Assembly: GCA_938012815.1 (NCBI GenBank)
Contig: CALLVV010000015.1
Location: forward strand, 1-16,971
Length of the DNA: 16,971 bases
Source: an uncultured Propionibacteriaceae bacterium
GTDB taxonomy: Bacteria; Actinomycetota; Actinomycetes; Propionibacteriales; Propionibacteriaceae
Direction: 5' to 3'
In this document: positions 6,904 to 13,014 of the stretch, piece after piece
Position numbering within the stretch: the first letter of the stretch is position 1
Layout: every line of letters begins with the position of its first letter
Notes under the pieces: generated by a model
Told to the model about the DNA's origin: nothing
The model's database searches: none
Seen by the model: only the letters and a program-made list of their open reading frames with translations
Position numbers and translations under genes: made by a program

Positions 6904-8008
6904 GTTTCGCCGTCCCGGTTCCACGCCTGACGGGCATGACGGTGACCAGCACCAGCAGCACGAGGAAAACCCCGATGGCCCACCACGTAGCGGGGTGGTT
7001 CAGGAGCACCGTGCAGACCAGACCCCCCGCTATCACCGCACCCCAGGAACACATGATGAACACGACCCCGCGCTGCGAGTGTCCCCGGGCAACCAGCCTG
7101 TGGTGCAGGTGGTGCTTGTCGGCCTTGAAGGGGTGCTGGCCCCGCGCGGTCCGGCGAATCCAGGCCAGGACCAGGTCGCTGAGGGGCAGGGCCATCGTGG
7201 CGAACGGCAGCAGCACCGGGAGCAGGGCGGGCAGGACGTCGTCGTGATCCCGGCTGAGGGCGCTCGGATCCACCTGGCCGGTGAACGAGATGGCGCTCAT
7301 CGCCATCAGGAATCCCAGCAGCATGGCTCCCGCGTCCCCCATGAACATGTGCGCCGGCTGGAAGTTGTGGCCGAGGAACCCGAGACAGATGCCGAGGGTG
7401 GCCACGGTCAGCAGGCTCGCCGTCGTGGCCCGGGCCAGGTCCTGTTCGTAGGCGAGCACATACGAGTAGGCGAAGAACGCCCCCGCTCCGACCGCCACCA
7501 AACCGGCGGCCAGCCCGTCCAGCCCGTCGACGAAGTTGACGGCATTCGCGCACACCGCGATGAAGATGACCGTGATCAGGATGCTGCTGGCGTCGTCGAG
7601 GGCCAGCACTGCGTTCGGCAGGGGAATCCAGTAGATGCGGACCCCTCCCAGCACGGCCGCTCCCGCGGCCAGCACCTGGCCGCCGAATTTCACGACCGGA
7701 CTCAGCTCGACCACATCATCGACCAGCCCGACGGCGCAGATCAGACCGCTCGCCAGGAGCACCACCAGGGCGTCGTGTCCGACGGTGGCGAATCGCGACA
7801 GGAACGGCATGTTCACGGCGAGTATCAGGCACACGACCAGCCCACCGAACATCGCGAGCCCGCCGAAATAGGGTTTGGGACTGGTGTGCACGTCGCGCGC
7901 CCTCACCTTCGCCACCGCGTTCCAGCGCAGGGCGAGCTGACGACACACCGCCGCGAACAGGTAGGTGGCGGCGGTGGCGACCAGCAGCACGAGAAGGTAT
8001 TCGCGCAT
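6896..8008 (-). CDS. wecA: Polyprenyl-phosphate N-acetylhexosamine-1-phosphate transferase, MraY/WecA family
   Basis: This integral membrane enzyme transfers a sugar-1-phosphate, probably GlcNAc-1-phosphate from UDP-GlcNAc, to a polyprenyl phosphate carrier, the first step of a cell-envelope glycan. The 370-residue, roughly eleven-helix protein has the family motifs: DD at 97-98 (GLVDDVVE), NFVDGLDG at 158-165, HMFMGDAG at 220-227, and the WecA-type histidine motif HHLHHRL at 299-305. MraY has a different motif in that loop, so WecA/TagO type is preferred. In mycobacteria the gene at this locus starts the arabinogalactan linker; which polymer it serves here is unknown. Its ATG shares one base with the tsaC stop (TGATG). 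Confidence 0.9.
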   Translation of the reverse strand: MREYLLVLLVATAATYLFAAVCRQLALRWNAVAKVRARDVHTSPKPYFGGLAMFGGLVVCLILAVNMPFLSRFATVGHDALVVLLASGLICAVGLVDDVVELSPVVKFGGQVLAAGAAVLGGVRIYWIPLPNAVLALDDASSILITVIFIAVCANAVNFVDGLDGLAAGLVAVGAGAFFAYSYVLAYEQDLARATTASLLTVATLGICLGFLGHNFQPAHMFMGDAGAMLLGFLMAMSAISFTGQVDPSALSRDHDDVLPALLPVLLPFATMALPLSDLVLAWIRRTARGQHPFKADKHHLHHRLVARGHSQRGVVFIMCSWGAVIAGGLVCTVLLNHPATWWAIGVFLVLLVLVTVMPVRRGTGTAKHG

Positions 8009-8661
8009 CAGCCAGCCCGCAGCTCCGGCACCACCTGACGGAGCTCCTCGATACCGATCGCCCCATGGCGGAGAACCCGTCCGTTTTCGTCGCTGGTGAA
8101 GTCGATGATCGTGGAGGCCTCCCCCCCGGGGGCTCTCCCGCCGTCCAGGTAGACCGCCACGGCGTCGGCCAGCATGCGGCGGGCCTCCCCTGCGGTGGTG
8201 GCGGCCGGCTGCCCGGAGACGTTCGCCGAACTCACGGCCATGGGACCCGTGCGGCGCAGCAGGGCGCGGGCCTGGTCGTGGTCGGGAACCCGGACGGCAA
8301 CCGTTCCCCGGGTCTCCCCCAGGTCCAGGGGAAGCGACCGCTGCGCCTTGACGATGATGGTCAGCGCCCCTGGCCAGAACCGCGCAACCAGTTTTCTGGC
8401 CGCCTCTGGGACCTGACCGGCGAGGGCGCGCAGCATTGACGCCTCCGCTATCAGCACCGGCGGCGGCATGTCCCTCCCCCGGTTCTTCGCCTCCTGCAGC
8501 CCCGTGACCGCCCTGGCGTCGAATGCGGCACACCCGATCCCGTAAACGGTGTCAGTTGGGAAGACGACACACTGCCCCTCCGCGACCGCTTCCCGGGCGG
8601 CCTCGAGGGCGGCATCGGCTTCAAACTCGAGGAGCAGCGTCCTCGACCCGGTTTCACTCAC
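8008..8661 (-). CDS. tsaC: L-threonylcarbamoyladenylate synthase, TsaC/Sua5/YrdC family
   Basis: This cytoplasmic enzyme makes threonylcarbamoyl-AMP from threonine, bicarbonate and ATP, the first step of the t6A37 modification of ANN-decoding tRNAs. The 217-residue single YrdC domain shows PTDTVYG at 35-41, the KxR motif region KNRGRDMPPPVL at 59-70, FWPG at 95-98 and SSANVSG at 144-150, with STIIDF at 183-188. It is too short for the extra C-terminal Sua5 domain, so it is the short form. The GTG start overlaps the prmC stop as GTGA (8658-8661) and has AGGA 7 nt upstream. The threonine it consumes comes from the pathway that includes the upstream hom and thrB genes. Confidence 0.94.
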   Translation of the reverse strand: MSETGSRTLLLEFEADAALEAAREAVAEGQCVVFPTDTVYGIGCAAFDARAVTGLQEAKNRGRDMPPPVLIAEASMLRALAGQVPEAARKLVARFWPGALTIIVKAQRSLPLDLGETRGTVAVRVPDHDQARALLRRTGPMAVSSANVSGQPAATTAGEARRMLADAVAVYLDGGRAPGGEASTIIDFTSDENGRVLRHGAIGIEELRQVVPELRAG

Positions 8662-9500
8662 CCGCCAATCCTGCCACGTCTGGCGACGAGGTGCCGGGGG
8701 TACCCTGCCAGGTCGCGTACCGTCCGGATCTCGGAGAAACCGTCGGAGAAGATTCCCCGGACCTGCTCGGCGTGTGACTGGTCGTGTTCCATGGCCACCA
8801 GGCCTCCCGGCACCAGGAGTCTGCGCGCCACCGAGTGGACTACCCGGATGGCTTCCAGCCCGTCCTCACCACCGAACAGCGCCTCGGCCGGGTCGTGGGC
8901 CACCTCCGCCGGAAGCCGGCCGCGCAGGCCGGTGGGAACATAGGGCGGGTTCGCCACCACGACATCCACCCGGGCATCGAGATCGTGGAGGGCCTCGGAC
9001 ATGTCCTCCCTGCGGCAGTCCACCCCGAGACCCTCGAGGTTCCGCAGCAGCCAGGGCCACGCGTCGGAGGAACGCTCCACGGCGTGCAGCTCCAGGCCAC
9101 CACGTTCCCTCGCGAGGCTCCGGGTGATGGCCCCCGACCCGGCACACAGCTCAACCACACGGCGTCCCCCTGCGGGCAGGTCCGCCAGGTACGCGAGCAC
9201 CTCATCCACCAGAAGTTCTGTTTCGGGACGAGGAATGAATACCCCCGGCCCCACCGCGAGGGTTTCGTAACGGAACGGGGCCCACCCCGTGATGTGCTGG
9301 ACCGGTTCCCCGGTTCTCCGCCGCGCCGCGAAACCCGCCACCCGGTCGCGGTCCCTGGATGAGGCGTCACGGAAAATCAGCGCAGCCGAATCGCATCCCA
9401 AAGCATGACAGACGAGCCAGCGGGCATCGGCCACTGGACTGGTCACGCCTGCCTCAGCCAGCTGCTCCGAGACCTCCAGAACCAAGTCCCAGGCTCTCAT
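8658..9500 (-). CDS. prmC: Peptide chain release factor N5-glutamine methyltransferase
   Basis: This SAM-dependent enzyme methylates the glutamine of the GGQ motif in release factors, increasing termination efficiency. The 280-residue protein has a helical N-terminal substrate-binding domain, the linker FIPRPETELLVD at 88-99, the SAM motif ELCAGSG at 117-123 and the catalytic NPPYVP at 184-189, which defines amide-nitrogen methyltransferases of the HemK family. The ATG overlaps the prfA stop as ATGA (9497-9500), so the enzyme and its substrate RF1 are translationally coupled, a widespread bacterial arrangement. An old family name is HemK; no role in heme synthesis is implied. Confidence 0.96.
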   Translation of the reverse strand: MRAWDLVLEVSEQLAEAGVTSPVADARWLVCHALGCDSAALIFRDASSRDRDRVAGFAARRRTGEPVQHITGWAPFRYETLAVGPGVFIPRPETELLVDEVLAYLADLPAGGRRVVELCAGSGAITRSLARERGGLELHAVERSSDAWPWLLRNLEGLGVDCRREDMSEALHDLDARVDVVVANPPYVPTGLRGRLPAEVAHDPAEALFGGEDGLEAIRVVHSVARRLLVPGGLVAMEHDQSHAEQVRGIFSDGFSEIRTVRDLAGYPRHLVARRGRIGG

Positions 9501-10564
9501 CGGCCCGATCCAGAGAGTTGCTCGGCCAGATCGGCCTCGGCCAGTGCATCGAGCACGGGCGCCAGAGCTCCTGCCAGTACCAGGTCAAGGTTGTGGGTCT
9601 TGAAACCAATCCGGTGATCGGCGAATCGGTTCTCCGGGAAGTTGTAGGTGCGGATCCGTTCGGAACGGTCAACCGTGCGCACCTGCGACCGACGGGCGGC
9701 GGACGCCGCCTCCGCGGCCTTCGCCTCCCGGATGGAGGCAAGCCTGGAACGCAGCAGACGCATCGCCTGTTCGCGATTCTGCAGTTGGGAACGTTCGTTC
9801 TGACAGCTCACCACCACTCCCGTCGGGAGATGGGTAATCCTGACCGCAGAATCCGTGGTGTTCACCCCCTGACCACCGGGTCCGGACGCGCGGAACACGT
9901 CGATCCTGAGGTCGGATTCGCTGATCTCCAGCTCCTCCGGCTCAATATCCGGGGAGACCAGAACGCCGGCGGCGGAGGTGTGGATGCGCCCTTGGGTCTC
10001 GGTGACGGGAACGCGTTGAACCCGGTGCACCCCGCCCTCGAACTTGAGCCTCCCGTAGGGCCCGGTCCCGTCAATGCTGGTTCCCTTGACGGCCACCGTC
10101 ACCGACTTGAACCCGCCGAGATCCGTTTCCTGGGAATCCAGCACCTCGAGATGCCAGCCAACCTGTTCCGCGTACCGTTGATACATGCGCAGCAGATCGG
10201 CCGCGAACAGCGCGGACTCCTCACCGCCCTCCCCCGACTTGATCTCAAGAATCGCGTCAGCGTCATCGTTCGGATCCCTTGGGGCCAGCAGCCGGGTGAG
10301 CCGCGCCGCGGTCTCCTCCAGCCGCGCCCCGATCATCTCGGCTTCCTCCGCAAACGTGGGGTCCTGCTCGGCGAGTTCGAGTGCCGCCTCCCGGTCGGCG
10401 GCCAGCCCGCGGTACAGGGCCAAGGCCTCGACCACGGGACGCAGCGCCGCATAACGACGGCCGACCCGGCGCATCAGCGCCGGGTCGGCGTGTGTCGCGG
10501 GGTCTGCCAGTTGGGCTTCAAGCCGATCGTATTCGGCGATCAGGGGATCCGCGCTCTCAAACAA
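9497..10564 (-). CDS. prfA: Peptide chain release factor 1 (RF1), TTG start
   Basis: RF1 recognises UAA and UAG in the ribosomal A site and triggers peptide release. The 355-residue protein has the codon-recognition tripeptide P186-V-T188 (PxT as in RF1, not the SPF of RF2) and the catalytic GGQ at 230-232 within RASGPGGQGVNTTDSAVR. The frame stays open up to 10636, but that would overlap rpmE by 53 nt and contains no ATG or GTG between the rpmE stop and the conserved N-terminus. The TTG at 10564, with GGAG 9 nt upstream, gives an N-terminus MFESADPLIAEYDRLEAQLA that fits the family and a length close to E. coli RF1 (360). The rpmE stop is 19 nt upstream. Confidence 0.95.
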   Translation of the reverse strand: MFESADPLIAEYDRLEAQLADPATHADPALMRRVGRRYAALRPVVEALALYRGLAADREAALELAEQDPTFAEEAEMIGARLEETAARLTRLLAPRDPNDDADAILEIKSGEGGEESALFAADLLRMYQRYAEQVGWHLEVLDSQETDLGGFKSVTVAVKGTSIDGTGPYGRLKFEGGVHRVQRVPVTETQGRIHTSAAGVLVSPDIEPEELEISESDLRIDVFRASGPGGQGVNTTDSAVRITHLPTGVVVSCQNERSQLQNREQAMRLLRSRLASIREAKAAEAASAARRSQVRTVDRSERIRTYNFPENRFADHRIGFKTHNLDLVLAGALAPVLDALAEADLAEQLSGSGR

Positions 10565-10583
10565 TTTCGCAGGCTCCGCGAAC

Positions 10584-10799
10584 TCACTTCTTCTTGTTCT
10601 TGGCGTACATTCGCTCGAAACGGGCGACGCGGCCACCGGTGTCGAGAATCTTCTGCTTGCCGGTGTAGAAGGGGTGGCACTCGGAACACACGTCGGCGTT
10701 CAAGGACCCCTTCTTTGAGGTGCTGCGGGTGGTGAAGGTGTTGCCGCAGGTGCAGTGAACCTTGGTCTCGACGTAATCGGGGTGGATACCCTGCTTCAT
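10584..10799 (-). CDS. rpmE: 50S ribosomal protein L31, zinc-binding (C+) type
   Basis: This 71-residue large-subunit protein helps bridge the ribosomal subunits. Four cysteines (16 and 18 in CTCGN, 38 and 41 in CSECH) form the zinc site of the C+ form, as opposed to the zinc-free paralogue that Zur often controls. The HPFYTGKQK segment at 42-50 is the family signature. The ATG is preceded by a strong AGGAG with a 6-nt spacer. The 129 nt between rho and this gene carry a hairpin and possible promoter elements, so this gene probably opens the translation and ATP synthase transcript. Confidence 0.97.
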   Translation of the reverse strand: MKQGIHPDYVETKVHCTCGNTFTTRSTSKKGSLNADVCSECHPFYTGKQKILDTGGRVARFERMYAKNKKK

Positions 10800-10857
10800 G
10801 GTCTTCTCCTAGATATGTGTTCTTCCCGGGTCGCCGCACCTTCGGTGGACGTGAACC

Positions 10858-10878
10858 GGCACAGCGTGCAATTGTGCC
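10858..10878 (-). promoter_or_regulatory. Hairpin in the rpmE upstream region (possible L31 leader element)
   Basis: Minus-strand GGCACA (10878-10873) and TGTGCC (10863-10858) form a 6-bp stem around a 9-nt loop, about 60 nt upstream of the rpmE start. A second small stem, CACC-GAA-GGTG, lies closer to the gene. L31 mRNAs in several bacterial groups, including Actinobacteria, have proposed ribosomal-protein leader structures, so autoregulation by L31 is conceivable; I cannot match this to a specific model by eye. If the promoter proposed at 10871-10898 is used, this hairpin would not be fully transcribed, so the two readings exclude each other. Confidence 0.3.
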
Positions 10879-10898
10879 AGCCGATGCCGCCGAATCAA
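10871..10898 (-). promoter_or_regulatory. Possible promoter for rpmE and the downstream operon
   Basis: Minus-strand TTGATT (10898-10893) and CACAAT (10876-10871) are separated by 16 nt and each match 4 of 6 bases of the housekeeping sigma consensus. They are placed to start a transcript about 65 nt upstream of rpmE. The -35 element lies within the rho-distal hairpin. Moderate matches like this occur by chance, so this is a weak call. Confidence 0.3.
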
Positions 10899-10913
10899 AA
10901 CGATCCCGGCGGC
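10886..10913 (-). terminator. GC-rich hairpin 15 nt after the rho stop
   Basis: A perfect 7-bp stem, GCCGCCG against CGGCGGC on the minus strand, encloses a 14-nt loop that can pair further (GATC with GATT) around GTTTT. No U-tract follows, as is common for terminator candidates in high-GC actinobacteria. It probably ends or attenuates the rho transcript, or protects its 3' end. Some readthrough into rpmE is possible. Confidence 0.5.
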
Positions 10914-10928
10914 TCGGAGAGGACCGGC

Positions 10929-12668
10929 TCAGCCCTCCTGGGCAGGGGTGGTTTTCAGGACGCTGAGCAGGAACTCGTGGTTGTTCTGTGTCTTGCGCAT
11001 CCTGGCCAGCAGGGTCTCCAGAGCGGCCTGGTCGTCGAGACCGGAGAGCGCACGCCGCAGCTTCCAGATGATGTTCAACTCGTCGCGGCCGAGCAGCAGG
11101 TCCTCGCGGCGGGTTCCGGAGGAATCCACGTCGATCGCGGGGAAGATCCGTTTGTCCGCGAGCTGCCTGGCGAGTCTGAGCTCCATGTTGCCCGTGCCCT
11201 TGAACTCCTCGAAGATGACCTCGTCCATCCGGGAACCCGTCTCGATGAGAGCGGTGGCCAGGATTGTCAGGGAGCCGCCGTTCTCAATATTGCGGGCCGC
11301 CCCGAAGAACTTCTTGGGCGGGTAGAGGGCCGCGGAGTCGACGCCACCGGAGAGGATGCGTCCGGAAGCCGGGGCGGCCAAGTTGTACGCCCTACCCAGG
11401 CGGGTGATGCCGTCGAGCAGGACCACCACGTCATGACCGAGTTCGACGAGACGTTTTGCGCGTTCGATGGCCAGTTCCGCGACCACCGTGTGGTCCTCGG
11501 CGGGGCGGTCGAAGGTGGACGCGATCACCTCGCCGGAAACGGTGCGCTGGAAATCGGTGACCTCCTCGGGCCGTTCATCGACGAGAACCACCATGAGGTG
11601 AACCTCGGGGTTGTTGGCCGAGATCGCATTTGCGATGGCCTGCATCACCATCGTTTTGCCCGCCTTGGGCGGGGAAACGATGAGGCCGCGCTGCCCCTTG
11701 CCGATCGGAGCCACCAGATCAATGACGCGACCGGTCAGTTGCGTGTTGACCGTTTCGAGGCGGAGCTTCTCCTGGGGGTAAAGAGGCGTCAGCTTCGCAA
11801 ACTCGGGGCGCTGCTTCGCCTTTTCCGGATCGTCCCCGTTGACGGAATCGATCCGCACCAGCGGATTGTACTTCTCCTTGCGCTCGCCTTCCCGGGGGGT
11901 GCGGATGGCACCGACGATCACATCTCCCCGCCGCAATCCGAAGCGGCGCACCATCGCCAGTGGCAGGTAGGCGTCGTTCGGGCCGGGAAGATACCCGGTG
12001 GTGCGCACAAAGGCATAGTTGTCGAGAATGTCAACGATTCCGGAAACGGCCGCGAGCACATCATCCTCGGATACCGTGGGCTCGTTCTCGAAACGATCCA
12101 TGCCACCGGAGCCGCGGTTACGACGGTTCTGGCGGTCGCGGTTGCGGCGACGTCTTCCGCGGCGCCCCCCCTCGTTGTCGTCCTCGAAACGACCCGCCCC
12201 GGCGCTGGCAGGGGCCAGGACCGGGGCCGCGGTGGGAGCGCCGGTCTGACCGAGGGCAGCAGCGAGCCGCTCCCCAACCTCCTCGTTCGTTGCCTCCTGG
12301 GCCGCGCGATCCCTTTCCTTGTTGCGCTCACGGCGACGCCGATTGCGACTGAGCCCCTCACCCTCCGTCCGCGACTGGGATTGCTGGGCAGAGGATTCAC
12401 GGTTCGTTCTTTCCGCCTCGGGAGGTTCGGGTGCGGGGCGCTCCGGAACCTCCACCGGAAGTCGCGGCTCGGCCTCGACCGTCCTCCTGGGACGCGGGGC
12501 ACGGGCTGGATGTTCGGACTTGGCCGGGATGTTGACCCCGCCGGAGATGGCGGCGATCAAATCGCCCTTGCGCATCGCGGAGGTGCCCTTGATGCCCATC
12601 CCGGCTGCCATCTTCTTGAGCTCCGGGAGCTTCAGGTCTGCCAGGGAGTTGGAACCGGATTCGGTCAC
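10929..12668 (-). CDS. rho: Transcription termination factor Rho with actinobacterial arginine-rich insertion
   Basis: Rho is a hexameric RNA helicase that terminates transcription. The 579-residue protein has an N-terminal Rho_N domain at about 7-43 (SLADLKLPELKKMAAGMGIK), then a low-complexity insertion at about 48-205. The insertion holds a proline/acidic part and arginine clusters (SRNRRRRERNK near 107-117, GGRRGRRRRNRDRQNRRNR near 168-185). The RNA-binding cold-shock fold follows at about 210-256 (DILDNYAFVRTTGYLPGPND). The ATPase core has Walker A PPKAGKT at 333-339 and Walker B VVVLLDGITRLGRAYN at 414-429. The GTG at 12668 has GGAAGG with a 6-nt spacer; the longer frame (to 12716) adds non-conserved residues. 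E. coli Rho is 419 residues long, and the insertion explains the excess. Confidence 0.97.
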   Translation of the reverse strand: MTESGSNSLADLKLPELKKMAAGMGIKGTSAMRKGDLIAAISGGVNIPAKSEHPARAPRPRRTVEAEPRLPVEVPERPAPEPPEAERTNRESSAQQSQSRTEGEGLSRNRRRRERNKERDRAAQEATNEEVGERLAAALGQTGAPTAAPVLAPASAGAGRFEDDNEGGRRGRRRRNRDRQNRRNRGSGGMDRFENEPTVSEDDVLAAVSGIVDILDNYAFVRTTGYLPGPNDAYLPLAMVRRFGLRRGDVIVGAIRTPREGERKEKYNPLVRIDSVNGDDPEKAKQRPEFAKLTPLYPQEKLRLETVNTQLTGRVIDLVAPIGKGQRGLIVSPPKAGKTMVMQAIANAISANNPEVHLMVVLVDERPEEVTDFQRTVSGEVIASTFDRPAEDHTVVAELAIERAKRLVELGHDVVVLLDGITRLGRAYNLAAPASGRILSGGVDSAALYPPKKFFGAARNIENGGSLTILATALIETGSRMDEVIFEEFKGTGNMELRLARQLADKRIFPAIDVDSSGTRREDLLLGRDELNIIWKLRRALSGLDDQAALETLLARMRKTQNNHEFLLSVLKTTPAQEG

Positions 12669-12745
12669 GGAATGCCTTCCTTGCTCAGGAAACCGGTGGC
12701 GTGGGGAAATGCCCAACCGGTGAAGTGTGTAGTCAAGGCGCTCAT
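12665..12745 (-). CDS. Candidate 26-residue leader peptide ORF overlapping the rho start
   Basis: An ATG at 12745 opens 26 codons that end in a TGA at 12665-12667, overlapping the rho GTG as GTGA, the same junction used at several real gene boundaries in this window. The peptide begins MSALTTHFTG and ends FLSKEGIP. It contains two similar segments, HFTGW and HATGF, because both copies of an inverted repeat (ACCGGT) fall in frame as Thr-Gly codons. There is no convincing Shine-Dalgarno sequence, but a promoter candidate (12757-12784) would give a nearly leaderless mRNA. E. coli rho also has a leader peptide gene (rhoL). Coding status here is unproven. Confidence 0.35.
   Translation of the reverse strand: MSALTTHFTGWAFPHATGFLSKEGIP
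12669..12721 (-). promoter_or_regulatory. Hairpin set around the rho ribosome-binding site
   Basis: Three stems can form just upstream of the rho start. The two ACCGGT copies (12716-12721 and 12692-12697) can pair, with TGGG-CCCA inside. TTCCT (12691-12687) can pair with AGGAA (12681-12677), hiding part of the Shine-Dalgarno sequence. GGAA (12680-12677) can instead pair with TTCC (12672-12669) around a GGCA loop. The last two share 12677-12680 and so are mutually exclusive. This could set rho translation; stems are short and unverified. Confidence 0.35.
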
Positions 12746-12756
12746 TTCACGGTGGG

Positions 12757-12784
12757 AAAATAATCCGCCACTGGCGCCGCTCAA
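12757..12784 (-). promoter_or_regulatory. Possible rho promoter, proximal
   Basis: Minus-strand TTGAGC (12784-12779) and TATTTT (12762-12757) have a 16-nt spacer and each match 4 of 6 consensus bases. A start about 7 nt downstream would lie a few bases before the ATG of the candidate leader ORF at 12745, giving an almost leaderless leader peptide. Confidence 0.35.
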
Positions 12785-12796
12785 GTGACTGCGGAA

Positions 12797-12805
12797 ATGA
12801 TAACA
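12797..12805 (-). promoter_or_regulatory. Possible rho promoter, distal extended -10
   Basis: Minus-strand TGTTATCAT contains an extended -10 (TGn followed by TATCAT, 5 of 6 to consensus). No -35 element is visible at 17 nt upstream (GGGGAG), which extended -10 promoters can tolerate. Transcription from here would give a rho leader of about 120 nt. The A/T-rich stretch stands out in a very GC-rich spacer. Confidence 0.4.
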
Positions 12806-12967
12806 CGAAACCCCGGTCCCTCCCCAGCGGGTATTACGGTGAAGGGAGCCGGGACGTTTCCGAGGCACTGGTCCGGAGGGTCCGCGGGTAGGAGCGCCGA
12901 CGGCGGAGGCCAACTCGGTTCGGGAGCCCTCCGGCTGCCCGATCAGTACTGTTCTTCGGGGCGGCGG

Positions 12968-12982
12968 CCGGCGTCCCGCCGG
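12968..12982 (-). terminator. Hairpin terminator candidate after thrB
   Basis: Minus-strand CCGGCG-GGA-CGCCGG forms a perfect 6-bp GC stem with a 3-nt loop, 32 nt after the thrB stop. A C-rich rather than U-rich tract follows, so it would not be a canonical intrinsic terminator. It probably marks the end of the lysA-hom-thrB transcript. The rest of the 346-nt thrB-rho spacer holds the rho promoter and leader elements; from about 12806 to 12967 I see nothing else. Confidence 0.45.
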
Positions 12983-13014
12983 AACCCAGCCGGGATGACT
13001 CGTCCTGGCCGGTT

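Noticed and set aside
6683..8038. 451-codon open frame on the plus strand opposite wecA
   Set aside because: Its composition is dominated by His, Gln, Asp, Arg and Gly, as expected for the complement of a hydrophobic membrane protein. It has no motif.
12708..12736. TTGACT (12731-12736, minus strand) as the -35 of a rho promoter
   Set aside because: The -35 match is good, but the bases 17-18 nt downstream (GGCATT or GCATTT) are poor -10 elements, and the start would leave almost no leader.
10755..12788. 677-codon open frame on the plus strand opposite rho
   Set aside because: It is an antisense shadow of rho with no family signature, and it runs through the rho start and leader region.
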